Notes: generated from the sequence alone by a model not told the origin. A DNA stretch of 64,000 nt from JBFFMO01 sp041390025 (GCA_041390025.1 JAWKQR010000023.1:1-64000); one strand, 5' to 3'. Shown: positions 21,543-30,890, counted from the first letter of the stretch. Numbers and translations are program-made.

Positions 21543-23903
21543 ATGCGTAAGATTGGTTTGTCCCTTGGAATGGCGTTGATGCTCGCCGCGTGCACCGACG
21601 ATGTCGCTCCTTCGTCGACCATTGATAACAACGGTGTGAACAACACGAACAACACGAACAACACCAACAACACCAACAACACGAACAACTTCAACAACGA
21701 TTTGGACCTTGGGTTGGACACCGATCCGGGCGTCACGGCCTGCGACACAAGCGCGCAATGCATGTCGCCTGACGTTTGCATCATCGACGCGGCGACCGGC
21801 GAGGGTACCTGTGGACCTGCAAACGGTGGCGCGACCGGTGATGCATGCACGAACGCGACGGATTGCGCCTCTGGCGTATGCCTAAACGGCCTATGTGCGG
21901 ACCCATGTCGGAGCGAGTCGGATTGCCCGGCCGGCTTTACGTGCTCGAGCTCCGCGGTGCCGTTGTCGGGCGGAGGTTCGGTGACGCTGGATGTGTGTGT
22001 GCCCGAGGCGCAGCCGTGTTTGGCGGACGCCAACTGCACGTCGCCAGACGTTTGTGTCGTCGATCGCACGGGGTCGTCCGTTGAGCTCAATTGCGGCGGT
22101 TCGGTGGGCGGCGGAAGCTTGGGGGGTGCGTGCACGACCGACGCAGATTGCGCGAGCAATTTGTGTTTGTCTGGTGCCTGCACCGCGCCTTGCGAGCGTC
22201 CCAACGACTGCGCGACCGATGGTTCGTACCTGTGCGACGCGGCAGCCATCACGCTGGGCAGCGGAGGCTCCGCGAGCATCAACGTGTGTCAGCCGCGGCC
22301 CGGCGATGTGTGCCTCTCGGACGCGCAATGTTCGGGCGGAGAGCGTTGTGTCGCGACCCGCACGGCGACTGACGTGGAGTTCAATTGCGGCGCGGCGAAT
22401 GCTGGGGGCGAAACCGGTGCGACTTGCACCGTGGATGGCGACTGCGCCCAAAACCTGTGCGTCAACGGCGTGTGTGGTGGACCTTGCCAAGGTAACGGGG
22501 ACTGCTCGGCCGCAGCCGACTTCTCGTGCCAGCTGACGGCTGTGCAACTGGGCAACAACGTCACGGACAACGCGCAGATCTGCGTTCCACCTGTGACGTG
22601 CACCCAGAACGACGACTGCAAGACCAACGAGGTCTGTTACGTCCGCGCGGGTGCGACCGGGGCGGACCTCTTCTGCCGCGCGAGGAACGTTGGCGGCGGA
22701 AACCTTGGACAGGTGTGCTCGAACACGCAGGAGTGCTCAAACAACTACTGCTTGGACACGCGTTTCCGTGACGTCTGTGCGATCCCCTGCGTGAACAACT
22801 CCGACTGCACGCGCTCGGGCTACGTGTGCCAATCGGTGGATATCGCGGGCGACGCGGTCAACATGTGTGTGCCCGCCGCACCCACGGCGTGTACATCGGA
22901 CGACGCGTGCCCGACGTTGACCGATTGTGCTGTGATTCCGACGGTGGCGGGCGATGCCCTCGAGACCGTGTGTGTGCCGACGACCGGTGGTGGCGCGACC
23001 GGCGTGGCGTGTGGCGACGACAACGACTGTGCAAGCCTTCTGTGCTTGGGCGGATTCTGCGCCGCCCCCTGCGTGGACAGCACACAATGCTCGGGACAGC
23101 AGCTTTGCCGAAGCTCGAACGTGACCAAGGGCGCGGCCTCGGGGACATTCAATGTGTGCGAAACCTTGCCGACGACGGCATGTGACGAAACCACGGATTG
23201 CACCGATGGCGTGCGCGTTTGCAGCGACATTCAATTGGGCGCAGGCAACGTCTACGCGTCGTATTGCGAGCTGCCCAACGTTGGCGGGGCGCAGATGGGC
23301 GCGGCGTGTACGCTGAATACGGATTGCCGGGAAAACATCTGTTTGAACGCAGTGAACGCGTGCACGGTGGTTTGCAACAGTGACGACGATTGCGCCGCAG
23401 GCATGGGATGCACGACCTATCGCTTGAACTCGATGAACGTCACGACCAGCATCGGTTTTTGCATCGACGTGTGCGGCGACAACGGAGATTGCTCAAACGG
23501 TAACATCTGCACGATCAACTCGGACACGATCGCGGACGACGTGGACCAGGTGTGCGAAGAACCCATCGGGACCAAGAATCTGGGAGAGACCTGTGGCAAT
23601 GGTGGTGAATGCCGTGAGGGGTTGTGCCTGCGCACCCTCGCGTTAAGCACCACGGCGTGCTCGACGGACGCGAACTGCGCGACGGGCGAAGTTTGTTCAT
23701 GCCCCATTGACGAGCCCAACTGCGCGGCGGCGGCCAAACGCTGTGCGACAGAAGAATTCGCGTGCACACGTCTTTGCAACGACAACGGCGACTGTGCAAA
23801 CGGTGCACCCGGGAACGCGCTGACCGAGTGTTCGCCCAACACGGTGGTGAGCCGTCCGGTGAGCATGACGGCCAAGTCGATTTCGACGTGCGCACGTCCC
23901 TGA
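21543..23903 (+). CDS. Cys-rich repeat lipoprotein with Asn/Thr linker
   Basis: The start at ATG 21543 follows GGAGGTTCGTG. The lipobox is LMLAAC (Cys17). Residues about 25-55 form an NNTNNT-type linker, presumably lifting the rest from the outer membrane. The remaining 720 residues are about ten units of 60-75 residues following C..D..C.SPDVC, then C...GGATGDACTN..DC.S..CLNGLC, then CR.ESDCP.GFTCSS. All Cys are likely paired, giving a long rod of small disulfide domains, as in myxobacterial and Bradymonadales exoproteins. Probably an adhesin or surface fibre; that role is inference. The plus strand is coding; large antisense frames here are shadows. Confidence 0.75.
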   Translation: MRKIGLSLGMALMLAACTDDVAPSSTIDNNGVNNTNNTNNTNNTNNTNNFNNDLDLGLDTDPGVTACDTSAQCMSPDVCIIDAATGEGTCGPANGGATGDACTNATDCASGVCLNGLCADPCRSESDCPAGFTCSSSAVPLSGGGSVTLDVCVPEAQPCLADANCTSPDVCVVDRTGSSVELNCGGSVGGGSLGGACTTDADCASNLCLSGACTAPCERPNDCATDGSYLCDAAAITLGSGGSASINVCQPRPGDVCLSDAQCSGGERCVATRTATDVEFNCGAANAGGETGATCTVDGDCAQNLCVNGVCGGPCQGNGDCSAAADFSCQLTAVQLGNNVTDNAQICVPPVTCTQNDDCKTNEVCYVRAGATGADLFCRARNVGGGNLGQVCSNTQECSNNYCLDTRFRDVCAIPCVNNSDCTRSGYVCQSVDIAGDAVNMCVPAAPTACTSDDACPTLTDCAVIPTVAGDALETVCVPTTGGGATGVACGDDNDCASLLCLGGFCAAPCVDSTQCSGQQLCRSSNVTKGAASGTFNVCETLPTTACDETTDCTDGVRVCSDIQLGAGNVYASYCELPNVGGAQMGAACTLNTDCRENICLNAVNACTVVCNSDDDCAAGMGCTTYRLNSMNVTTSIGFCIDVCGDNGDCSNGNICTINSDTIADDVDQVCEEPIGTKNLGETCGNGGECREGLCLRTLALSTTACSTDANCATGEVCSCPIDEPNCAAAAKRCATEEFACTRLCNDNGDCANGAPGNALTECSPNTVVSRPVSMTAKSISTCARP

Positions 23904-23962
23904 TGGAAATTTCGGGCGATATTCGGTAAACAGCCCGCGTTGTGATTTACGGAGAAGAAACG

Positions 23963-24571
23963 ATGAAGAATGTGTTGTTGCTCGTGGCCGTGTTGGGCCT
24001 TGTGGCGTGTGAAAAACCAGCGAACCAGACCGAACCCGCGACCGCGGCGCAAACGGCGGCCCAGACGGCTGCTCAAGAGCCTGAACCGGTGGCCCCTGCG
24101 GCGTCCTCGGCGTCTGCGGACAGCCACGAGGAAGCCGAGAAAAAGGCGACGTTGGCCGAAGACATCAAACCCGGCGAGACGAAGCTGTTTGGTGCCCCGT
24201 TCACCATCATCGAGCCTCCTGTCTCGTTGGCTTCGGCCATCGAGAAGTCGGCCGAGAACACGGCGCCGGTTAAGATCGACGCCACCATCGAGAAAGCCTG
24301 CAAAGCCAAGGGCTGCTGGTTTACGCTCAAAGGCGAAGGTGTCGACTTGCCCGTGCGCGTCAAGATGAAGGACTACGGTTTCTTCGTCCCACGCAACTCG
24401 GATGGTTCGCGCGCGATCGTCGAGGGCACGCTGGTCTCGCGCGAGATGCCGATCGACGAAGCCAAGCACTACGCGCAGGACGAGGGCAAGAGCGGTGACG
24501 ACATCACTGCGCCTCAGAAGACGTACGAAATCACTGCGACGTCTGTCGAAGTGTACGCGCCCGCGAGCTAA
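23963..24571 (+). CDS. DUF4920-family lipoprotein
   Basis: This is a 202-residue lipoprotein (LGLVAC, Cys16) with a low-complexity linker of AAQTAAQ units up to about residue 60. The folded domain (about 75-200) has the DUF4920 signatures: LFGAPFTI, KACKAKGCWFTLKGE, VRVKMKDYGFFVP, an IVEGTLVSREMP strand and HYAQDEGK. The KGCW Cys pair with the DYGFFVP turn suggests an OB-like fold. GGAG eight bases upstream of ATG 23963 sets the start. It is followed after 3 bp by a TTG-started methyltransferase gene, so it may head that operon. Confidence 0.8.
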   Translation: MKNVLLLVAVLGLVACEKPANQTEPATAAQTAAQTAAQEPEPVAPAASSASADSHEEAEKKATLAEDIKPGETKLFGAPFTIIEPPVSLASAIEKSAENTAPVKIDATIEKACKAKGCWFTLKGEGVDLPVRVKMKDYGFFVPRNSDGSRAIVEGTLVSREMPIDEAKHYAQDEGKSGDDITAPQKTYEITATSVEVYAPAS

Positions 24572-24574
24572 TCG

Positions 24575-25294
24575 TTGGACACGGAGTGGACGGTCGACAA
24601 ACTGGCGAATCTGCAGATCAAGCAGAGCCGTCAGGGCTTCCGATTTGGCCTCGATGCCGTCTTGCTCGCGACCGATCTCCCTACGCTCCCCAAACATCCT
24701 CATATTGCCGAGATAGGCTCGGGCCAGGGAACCGTTGCGCTCGCGATCGCGCACCAACTGCCCGACGCACAGATTTGGTGTTTTGAGCGCCAAGATGGCC
24801 TGTTCGCGCTGCTGCAAGACAACATCGAACGCAATGGACTTTCGGATCGTGTCTGGGCCGAAATGCGCGACATTCGGGAGCGCGCAGCGCTTCCACGTCA
24901 GACGATGGACTTGGTGGTGAGCAACCCGCCGTTTTTTCGTGTCGGCGAGGGGTTCTCGTCGCCGAATGCCGAGCGAGCGAGCGCGCACATGGAGCTCCAT
25001 GGAGATTTGGGTGACTTTGTCGAGGCTGCACGGTTAATGCTTAAACAACGGGGGCGATTTAAGGTTGTCTTGCCTCCCCGTCGCTTGCCCGATCTATGCA
25101 ACGCGGTGAGCGCTACGGACTTCGGGATGGAGTCCATGCGGTGGATCCATCCGCGGTCAGGCGAAGCAGCGTATCTGTTTGAGGCGGTGCTGCGCCGCAA
25201 CTCGAAGGATACGTTAGAGGTCGGCCCGCCGCTCGTGATACACGTAGGCGACGAGTTTTCGGCTGAAGTTCAGCGCAGATTGGAGCTTCGATGA
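24575..25294 (+). CDS. tRNA1(Val) (adenine(37)-N6)-methyltransferase-like protein
   Basis: This 239-residue SAM-dependent methyltransferase is of the TrmN6 type. The N-terminal signature TVDKLANLQIKQSRQGFRFGLDAVLLA is complete only if translation starts at TTG 24575, since no ATG/GTG lies between it and the preceding stop. IAEIGSGQGTVALAIA is the SAM loop and NPPF (about residue 114) is the N6-adenine catalytic motif. The TTG start and weak Shine-Dalgarno suggest dependence on the preceding gene. It overlaps the next gene by ATGA. The substrate (A37 of tRNA-Val) is assumed from the family. Confidence 0.82.
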   Translation: MDTEWTVDKLANLQIKQSRQGFRFGLDAVLLATDLPTLPKHPHIAEIGSGQGTVALAIAHQLPDAQIWCFERQDGLFALLQDNIERNGLSDRVWAEMRDIRERAALPRQTMDLVVSNPPFFRVGEGFSSPNAERASAHMELHGDLGDFVEAARLMLKQRGRFKVVLPPRRLPDLCNAVSATDFGMESMRWIHPRSGEAAYLFEAVLRRNSKDTLEVGPPLVIHVGDEFSAEVQRRLELR

Positions 25295-25686
25295 GAGCGT
25301 TTGTGTGGTTTGTGTTGCTCACGGGTTGTGCGACCTCGCCCGAGGTGCCGCCCTTGGTTGCCGCGACTGGAGCCGGGATCACGGCCGTGTCCAAGAGTGT
25401 ACGCGCCGCGGAGGACGAAACGTTGGAGGTCGGAGTGTTTGATGTCGAGGTGCGCTACAACCCCGCACGATGTGACTGCCCGGACTTCGAGTTCAAGCTC
25501 CGAGACGCGTGGGTCAGGGCATTTGCGGTGGGGCCGGAACCGGCGTTGCGGCGCCTGCAGAGCCTCGCTCGGCAATCGCGCGATTCGCCGGGCATTCAGT
25601 TTTTGACGATTCGTGGACGGCTGAGTGACAACGTGCGGCGCACCGATGACAATGTGGCGTTCCCCATCTTCGAAACGGTTGAGTAA
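25291..25686 (+). CDS. small lipoprotein of unknown function
   Basis: This 131-residue protein has a short signal peptide and lipobox (VLLTGC, Cys12). The mature part contains one CDC motif (RCDCPDFEFKLRDAW) and an all-beta-looking C-terminus with TIRGRLSD. Its start is fixed by the ATGA overlap with the methyltransferase stop, and the next gene begins 3 bp after its stop. I do not recognise a family. Confidence 0.65.
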   Translation: MRAFVWFVLLTGCATSPEVPPLVAATGAGITAVSKSVRAAEDETLEVGVFDVEVRYNPARCDCPDFEFKLRDAWVRAFAVGPEPALRRLQSLARQSRDSPGIQFLTIRGRLSDNVRRTDDNVAFPIFETVE

Positions 25687-25689
25687 CAC

Positions 25690-27546
25690 ATGACGCGTTT
25701 TCCCACGTTGCTGAGTTTTGGAGTGGTCCTTGTATGCGCCGCGGCGGCGCCAGCGTGGGCGCAGACCACAAAGACCTCGGTGTTGGGTTGGACGGGGACC
25801 GGTGAAGAGATCGTCACACAGGTCGAGCAGTTTGGCGAAGTCATGGTCGACGACGCGGCGAGGGATTACTGGTTTGAGACCACCCAAATGCGTCGCGCGA
25901 GGGACGGTCAGTTGATCCAAACCTATCGACGCGGCGAGGCGACCGGGGCCGCGAACGAGGTCCCGACGTGGTCCGAGGCCAAACCGGAGACCCAAGCGGC
26001 GAAGTATCTGGAGAACGCGGGGTTGGTGGAGGCCGTCGAGACGGACATGGCTCCCAATGGGCAGCGCGCGATCGTGACGGTCGCGCGAAAGCGAACGGTC
26101 GAGGTGGGCGACGGTTTTCGTTGTGCGGTCGACACGCGCGTGATGATCCACGACGTCAAGACGCGCAGCGTCTGGGTGGTCGCCGAAAGGACCCAGACAG
26201 GCGAAACCGTGTCGAACGTGGGTGAGGTGGTCTGCGTCAAAGCCGCATTTCGCACATGGTGGCACCCAGACAGTGCGAAGTGGCTGGTGGAGCTGACCTT
26301 GAACGACTCCGTGAGCTGGCTGCCTGGCAATGTGTCTCAGATGGACGACTTTGCCGCGGCGCCATTTTCACCGGCGGATTTCCCCGCGCGTGTGGTGCTG
26401 AATGCGACGACGTCCGAAGCGATCAAAAAGGCTTGGCGCAGCGCGTTTGATGGCGACCTGTCGAGCGCGCTGGCGACCTTGTCGTCGGACACCACGGGCA
26501 GTGTGGACAAAGTCCTGATGATGGCCTTGTTCTTGGCGCTCAATGGCGACAGCAAGGCGTCATTGGCGGCTGCCAAACAGGCCGTCAGCATCGCGAAGAC
26601 AACCTGGACCGAGGGGTTGCTGGGGTGCGTGTACATGGCGGCGGGCGATGCGAAACGCGCCCAGAAAGTCTTCAGCACTCTGACCAAAAAGGCGGACAGC
26701 TATGAGGATCTGGCCCGCATCGCGGCGGTGCTGTCGCTGGTTGACCTGGAGCTGAGTAATAAGGTTTTCATCCACGCCCTGAGCCATCCGACCGCGGCCG
26801 AGGCCGAGACGTCGTTAATCTACGCCGCGCTGATCCAGGGGTTGATCGAGGTCGGCGAGAATGAGGCGGCGTCGGAGCTGCTCGGAAAAGTGCCCAAGGA
26901 AACCGGACTGTTTAAGCTGCTGCAGGCGCGGTTGGCATTGATGACCAACGATGTTTACGCGGCCGAGGCGATCGTTGATGACGTACTGTTCACCGAGCCG
27001 GGTCGTTGCATGGTGTACGGGTTGGCGGCACGGCTCGCCGTTTTGCGCAACGACACCGGGGAGGCGCTTGAGCACTACCGCGCGGCGTCTCTGTGCTCGG
27101 TCGCGGATTTAGAGGCGCGCTATTACGTGGCAGATTTGGAGGCCCGACGTGGCGACCTCGCGGCGGCGGCACGCGCCGTTGATGGCTTCTTGAAGGCAGC
27201 CGCGCCGCGGCGCAATGACGTCGTTCGCGATGCACGACGCACCATCATGCGAGCGGCCCAGACGCGTTATGCGCACCAAGGCATCGTGCTTCTGACCGTG
27301 TCGTGCCGGGCCCGGGTGTGTCAGGGCCAAGCGTTCAATGCAACGGACGTTGCACAAACGAATGTGGCGGTGGCGGCGTTTTCGACCGCAAAATCGCCGA
27401 CGGTGATTGGGAGCACCACGATCCAGACCATACCTGCGCGCAGCGCAAAGCCCTTCATGGTTCGCACCGAAGGCGACGTAGGCACCATCACAGTAGGGAA
27501 TGACCCGGCCGACCGCGAAATCAACTTAACATCACCGACACCATGA
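25690..27546 (+). CDS. exported TPR-like repeat protein
   Basis: This is a 618-residue protein with a cleavable signal peptide (LSFGVVLVCAAAAPAWAQ). Residues about 20-230 form a beta-rich domain. Residues about 250-520 are Ala/Leu-rich helical pairs resembling TPR/Sel1-type repeats (SLAAAKQAVSIAKTTWTEGLLGCVYMAAGDAKRAQKV; ARYYVADLEARRGDLAAAARAV). The last 90 residues are again beta-rich. It is probably a periplasmic scaffold. It overlaps the following dehydrogenase gene by ATGA (27543-27546). Confidence 0.65.
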   Translation: MTRFPTLLSFGVVLVCAAAAPAWAQTTKTSVLGWTGTGEEIVTQVEQFGEVMVDDAARDYWFETTQMRRARDGQLIQTYRRGEATGAANEVPTWSEAKPETQAAKYLENAGLVEAVETDMAPNGQRAIVTVARKRTVEVGDGFRCAVDTRVMIHDVKTRSVWVVAERTQTGETVSNVGEVVCVKAAFRTWWHPDSAKWLVELTLNDSVSWLPGNVSQMDDFAAAPFSPADFPARVVLNATTSEAIKKAWRSAFDGDLSSALATLSSDTTGSVDKVLMMALFLALNGDSKASLAAAKQAVSIAKTTWTEGLLGCVYMAAGDAKRAQKVFSTLTKKADSYEDLARIAAVLSLVDLELSNKVFIHALSHPTAAEAETSLIYAALIQGLIEVGENEAASELLGKVPKETGLFKLLQARLALMTNDVYAAEAIVDDVLFTEPGRCMVYGLAARLAVLRNDTGEALEHYRAASLCSVADLEARYYVADLEARRGDLAAAARAVDGFLKAAAPRRNDVVRDARRTIMRAAQTRYAHQGIVLLTVSCRARVCQGQAFNATDVAQTNVAVAAFSTAKSPTVIGSTTIQTIPARSAKPFMVRTEGDVGTITVGNDPADREINLTSPTP

Positions 27547-28667
27547 AAACCCTCGTCTTTACCGTCCTGTTGCTGGGGATCTCGAGCGCGGCGTGCAGCC
27601 AGAGTCCGCCGTCCAACTTCCGAACCGAGCAAGTTTGGAAGACGACCAAACTCGCGCAGCCTGTGGCATTCGCAAAACACCCATCGCAGCCGCGATGGTG
27701 GGTCACTGAGCAAGCCGGACGCGTGGTGACGTTCGAGGAAGGAAAGCCCGCAACGGTAGCCCTCGACCTGAAAGACCGGGTTAGATTTGGTGGCGAACGC
27801 GGTCTGTTGGGGGTCGCCCTGGACCCAAAATTCGACGCCAACGGCCGTATCTTTGTCAACTACACGGCCTCCCCCGAGTCGGGTCTTGAGACGCGCGTGT
27901 CGAGCTTTACGAGCAAAGACGGGGGCAAGACCTTCGACCCGGCTTCGGAAGTTATCCGACTTCGTGTGGCTCAGCCCTACAGCAACCACAACGGGGGACA
28001 CATCGCGTTTGGTCCCGACGGCTACCTCTACATTGGCTTGGGCGACGGTGGATCGGGCGGAGACCCGAAGGGACATGGGCAGAACAAAGACACCCTGTTG
28101 GGCTCCATGGCACGCATCGATGTTTCGGCCGCGTCTGGCTACACAATCCCCAAAGACAATCCGTTCGCCAAAGGAGGCGGCCGGCCCGAGATCTACGCGT
28201 GGGGTTTGAGAAACCCTTGGAAATTCAGCTTCGCCCCCGACGGCAAGTTGTGGGTCGCTGACGTCGGTCAGAACGCCTGGGAAGAAGTCGACATTGTCGA
28301 AAAAGGCAAGAATTACGGCTGGAACGTGCTTGAGGGCACACACTGTTACGCCCCCAAACTCGACTGTTCGACAAAGGGTATGACAGCGCCTGTTACAGAG
28401 TACGGCCATGACGAGGGGCAATCGATCACGGGCGGGTTTGTGTACCGCGGTGCGTTGCACCCGAACCTGGTGGGTCAGTACATCTTTGGGGATTTTGTTT
28501 CGGGAAAGATTTGGGCGTTCGACCCCAAAACCGCAAAACGTGAGTTCTTGATCGACACGTCGTTTGCGATTCCCACGTTTGTGGAAGCGAGCGACGGTGA
28601 GGTGTTGGTCGTCGATTATGGTTCAGGTGGCGTTCACCGTTTGGTCTCCAAGGAATCCTCGAAATGA
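27543..28667 (+). CDS. lipoprotein glucose/sorbosone dehydrogenase-family (PQQ-type beta-propeller)
   Basis: This 374-residue protein has a signal peptide with lipobox-like ISSAAC (Cys18). The six-bladed propeller signatures are ERGLLGVALDPKFDANGRIFVNYTA, HNGGHIAFGPDGYLYIGLGDGG, IYAWGLRNPWKFSF and VADVGQNAWEEVDIV. These match the YliI/GSDH family, whose members oxidise aldose sugars with PQQ. The His in HNGGHIAFGPDG is the likely catalytic base. No PQQ synthesis genes are visible here. It overlaps the preceding gene by ATGA and the next by ATGA. Confidence 0.88.
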   Translation: MKTLVFTVLLLGISSAACSQSPPSNFRTEQVWKTTKLAQPVAFAKHPSQPRWWVTEQAGRVVTFEEGKPATVALDLKDRVRFGGERGLLGVALDPKFDANGRIFVNYTASPESGLETRVSSFTSKDGGKTFDPASEVIRLRVAQPYSNHNGGHIAFGPDGYLYIGLGDGGSGGDPKGHGQNKDTLLGSMARIDVSAASGYTIPKDNPFAKGGGRPEIYAWGLRNPWKFSFAPDGKLWVADVGQNAWEEVDIVEKGKNYGWNVLEGTHCYAPKLDCSTKGMTAPVTEYGHDEGQSITGGFVYRGALHPNLVGQYIFGDFVSGKIWAFDPKTAKREFLIDTSFAIPTFVEASDGEVLVVDYGSGGVHRLVSKESSK

Positions 28668-29419
28668 GGCAAGGCGTGTCCGAAAACATCAAGCTCGGGC
28701 TTTTCCTGCTTGTCGCCGCAGGGATCGTGGTGTGGTTTGGCAACGACTTTTTGTTGAAGTTTGAGTCGGTCAGCAACTCCGAGTCGATTGGAACGCCCCA
28801 GGATGGGCAGCTCAAGAATGGCAAACGCCTGCCAAGCTCCGGCGAAAATTTTGAGGTTTACTCGCGTCTTGGCGCGTTCATCGGACGCACGCACGTGCAC
28901 CAAGACGTAAGAACCGCCGTGGTGGAAGCGTACGGCACAGTGTTTACGCAGATGCCCGATGTGAAGTTTGTGTATGGCGAAACGGGGTGGCCAAGCGGCG
29001 GTGAGTTCGAACCCCATCGCACGCATCAAAACGGCATGTCGGTCGACTTCATGGTGCCTGTGCGGCGCAGCGGCGAATCGGTCGCGCTGCCGCACACACC
29101 GCTCGAAAAATGGGGCTACGGGCTCGAGTTCAACGACGCTGGACGTTGTGGGGAGTACACGATCGACTTTGACGCGATCGGCGCGCACCTGCTCGCGCTC
29201 GATCAGGCTGCTCGGAAACAAAACCTGAAGATCGTGAAAGTGATCTTCGCGCCAGAGCTCCAGAAGGAGTTGGGCAAGACCCCAAGCGGCCGAAAGGCGA
29301 TCAAGAAGCTGAAGTTCAACAGCAAGCCGGCCTGGGTACGGCACGATGACCACTACCATGTGGACTTCGACCACCTTACGCGTGGGCCGCAGCCGACTCG
29401 GCCCAAAAGCGACAAATAA
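28664..29419 (+). CDS. LAS-type murein endopeptidase (M74/MepA-like), membrane-anchored
   Basis: This 251-residue protein has an N-terminal membrane segment (about 10-25) that appears uncleaved. The zinc-binding pattern is complete: GGEFEPHRTHQNGMSVDFM supplies His and Asp, and DDHYHVDF near residue 230 supplies the second His. This is the H-x6-D / HxH arrangement of LAS metallopeptidases such as penicillin-insensitive murein endopeptidase, which cuts peptide crosslinks in peptidoglycan. In a predator it could act on self or prey wall. It is the last gene of the coupled operon starting at 24575. Confidence 0.85.
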   Translation: MRQGVSENIKLGLFLLVAAGIVVWFGNDFLLKFESVSNSESIGTPQDGQLKNGKRLPSSGENFEVYSRLGAFIGRTHVHQDVRTAVVEAYGTVFTQMPDVKFVYGETGWPSGGEFEPHRTHQNGMSVDFMVPVRRSGESVALPHTPLEKWGYGLEFNDAGRCGEYTIDFDAIGAHLLALDQAARKQNLKIVKVIFAPELQKELGKTPSGRKAIKKLKFNSKPAWVRHDDHYHVDFDHLTRGPQPTRPKSDK

Positions 29420-29578
29420 TCAATTTTTGCGACATATGTTGCAACGCGCGCGAAAATTTTCGCCCGTCAGCGATTCAATTGACGTAATTACTGGACCTCC
29501 GGCATCTCACAATTGTTGGCACTGTTGGTGCAACATGGAGGGATGTGAACAACACGTTGATTGCCTTAGGAGGTAACC
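29420..29578 (+). promoter_or_regulatory. promoter/operator region of the sulfur-detoxification genes
   Basis: This A/T-rich gap of about 160 bp contains a perfect 14-bp palindrome, GCGAAAATTTTCGC (29450-29463). An imperfect palindrome lies at 29429-29442 (GCGACATATGTTGC) and another near 29512-29535 (TGTTGGCAC ... GTGCAACA). Several dyads within 110 bp suggest a repressor binding site, perhaps a persulfide-sensing regulator; no such regulator gene is in the window. Confidence 0.5.
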
Positions 29579-29938
29579 ATGAAAACGTACACCCTTCCAA
29601 ACGATTGGAACCCAAGCCGGGCAAACCGGGGAATCCCAGAAGTTTCGGCACGTTGGCTAAGCAACTACATCGACGACCTGCGGTTGATCGATGTGCGCGA
29701 ACCCGACGAGCTGACGGGGCCATTGGGACGCATTGAGGGCGTTGAAAATGTGCCGCTGAACACCGTCCCAAACGCGAGCGCACACTGGGACAAAACCACC
29801 CCGACCGTCGTGATCTGCCGTTCGGGCGGCCGGTCTGGGCAAGCCGCGATGTTCCTTGAACAGCAAGGCTTCACACATGTCGTATCGCTGTCTGGGGGCA
29901 TGTTGGATTGGAACGAACAGCACTTGCCACTGGCCTAA
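29579..29938 (+). CDS. rhodanese-like sulfurtransferase
   Basis: This 119-residue single rhodanese domain has the active-site loop VICRSGGRSGQAA (catalytic Cys about residue 82), the first-strand motif LIDVREPDEL and SLSGGMLDW near the end. TAGGAGGT (29567-29574) is a near-perfect ribosome site. It is cytoplasmic, with no signal peptide. It sits 52 bp upstream of a persulfide dioxygenase-like gene. The pair fits sulfide/persulfide handling: rhodanese moves sulfane sulfur and the dioxygenase oxidises glutathione persulfide to sulfite. Confidence 0.9.
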   Translation: MKTYTLPNDWNPSRANRGIPEVSARWLSNYIDDLRLIDVREPDELTGPLGRIEGVENVPLNTVPNASAHWDKTTPTVVICRSGGRSGQAAMFLEQQGFTHVVSLSGGMLDWNEQHLPLA

Positions 29939-29990
29939 TTGCACCGAAGTTTTACACCAAGAGACAGGCCCGTCCTGTAGGAGAATCACC

Positions 29991-30890
29991 ATGGAAATCA
30001 AACACTTTTTTGACCCTCGCACGTACACCCTGACCTACGTCGTCTACGATCCCGCTTCAAAAGACGCGATCGTGATCGACCCTGTCTTGGACTATGAGCC
30101 TGCCTCATCGAAGGTATGGACGGAGTCGGCCGAAGAGGTTGTCGACTTCTTGAAGGCCAAGGGTCTTGAGCTGCGCATGATTCTGGAGACCCACGCGCAT
30201 GCCGACCACCTCTCAGGCTCAAAGATCCTAAAGAAGGCGTTCCCCAATGCCAAACTGGCGGTGGGCAAGCGCATCACGGAGGTGCAGAAAGTCTTCAAGG
30301 GCGTCTTTGATTTGCCCGACGACTTTCCCACCGACGGCCGTCAGTTTGACGTGCTGCTCGAAAATGGTGAGACCGTGACGGCTGGCACGTTGTCATTCGA
30401 GACCATCTTCACGCCAGGTCACACGCCAGCGTGTGCGACGTTCAAGTTTGGCAACAACATCTTCACGGGCGACGCGTTGTTCATGGCGGACAGCGGCACG
30501 GGGCGATGCGACTTCCCCGGCGGCAGCTCGGCGGACCTGTACAATTCAATCGTCAACGTGCTGTACCGTCTGCCCGACGACACGAAGGTGTGGGTGGGCC
30601 ACGACTACCAGCCCAACGGCCGCGAAGTGAAGTTTTTGGACACCATTGCCAACGAAAAGGCGAACAATGTCGCGCTGCGCGCCGACATGACCGAGCGTGA
30701 ATTCGTGGAGTGGCGTAACAAACGCGATTCGAGCCTGTCAGCGCCCAAGTTGCTGTTCCAAAGCGTGCAGGTCAACGTCGATGGTGGAAAGTTGCCGGCA
30801 CCTCACGCCAACGAAGTCCGCTACTTGAAGATCCCGATCAACGTCTTCCGCCCACCGCAGGAAGGCGAGTTGAAGCTGGATCTGGTCTAA
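29991..30890 (+). CDS. MBL-fold persulfide dioxygenase-like hydrolase (ETHE1/Blh type)
   Basis: The start at ATG 29991 has TAGGAG upstream, giving 299 residues. Metal ligands are evident in ETHAHADHLSG (THxHxDH), FTPGHTPACATF, GDALFMADSGTGRCDFPGGS and VGHDYQPNG. The GTGRCDFPGG sequence is characteristic of the Blh/ETHE1 subgroup rather than glyoxalase II. The likely reaction is O2-dependent oxidation of glutathione persulfide. It shares the operator region with the rhodanese gene upstream. Confidence 0.88.
   Translation: MEIKHFFDPRTYTLTYVVYDPASKDAIVIDPVLDYEPASSKVWTESAEEVVDFLKAKGLELRMILETHAHADHLSGSKILKKAFPNAKLAVGKRITEVQKVFKGVFDLPDDFPTDGRQFDVLLENGETVTAGTLSFETIFTPGHTPACATFKFGNNIFTGDALFMADSGTGRCDFPGGSSADLYNSIVNVLYRLPDDTKVWVGHDYQPNGREVKFLDTIANEKANNVALRADMTEREFVEWRNKRDSSLSAPKLLFQSVQVNVDGGKLPAPHANEVRYLKIPINVFRPPQEGELKLDLV

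Noticed and set aside
23417..25000. Long antisense frame (527 codons) on the minus strand
   Set aside because: It runs opposite to three well-supported plus-strand genes, is low-complexity and Arg-rich, and lacks any family motif; a high-GC shadow.
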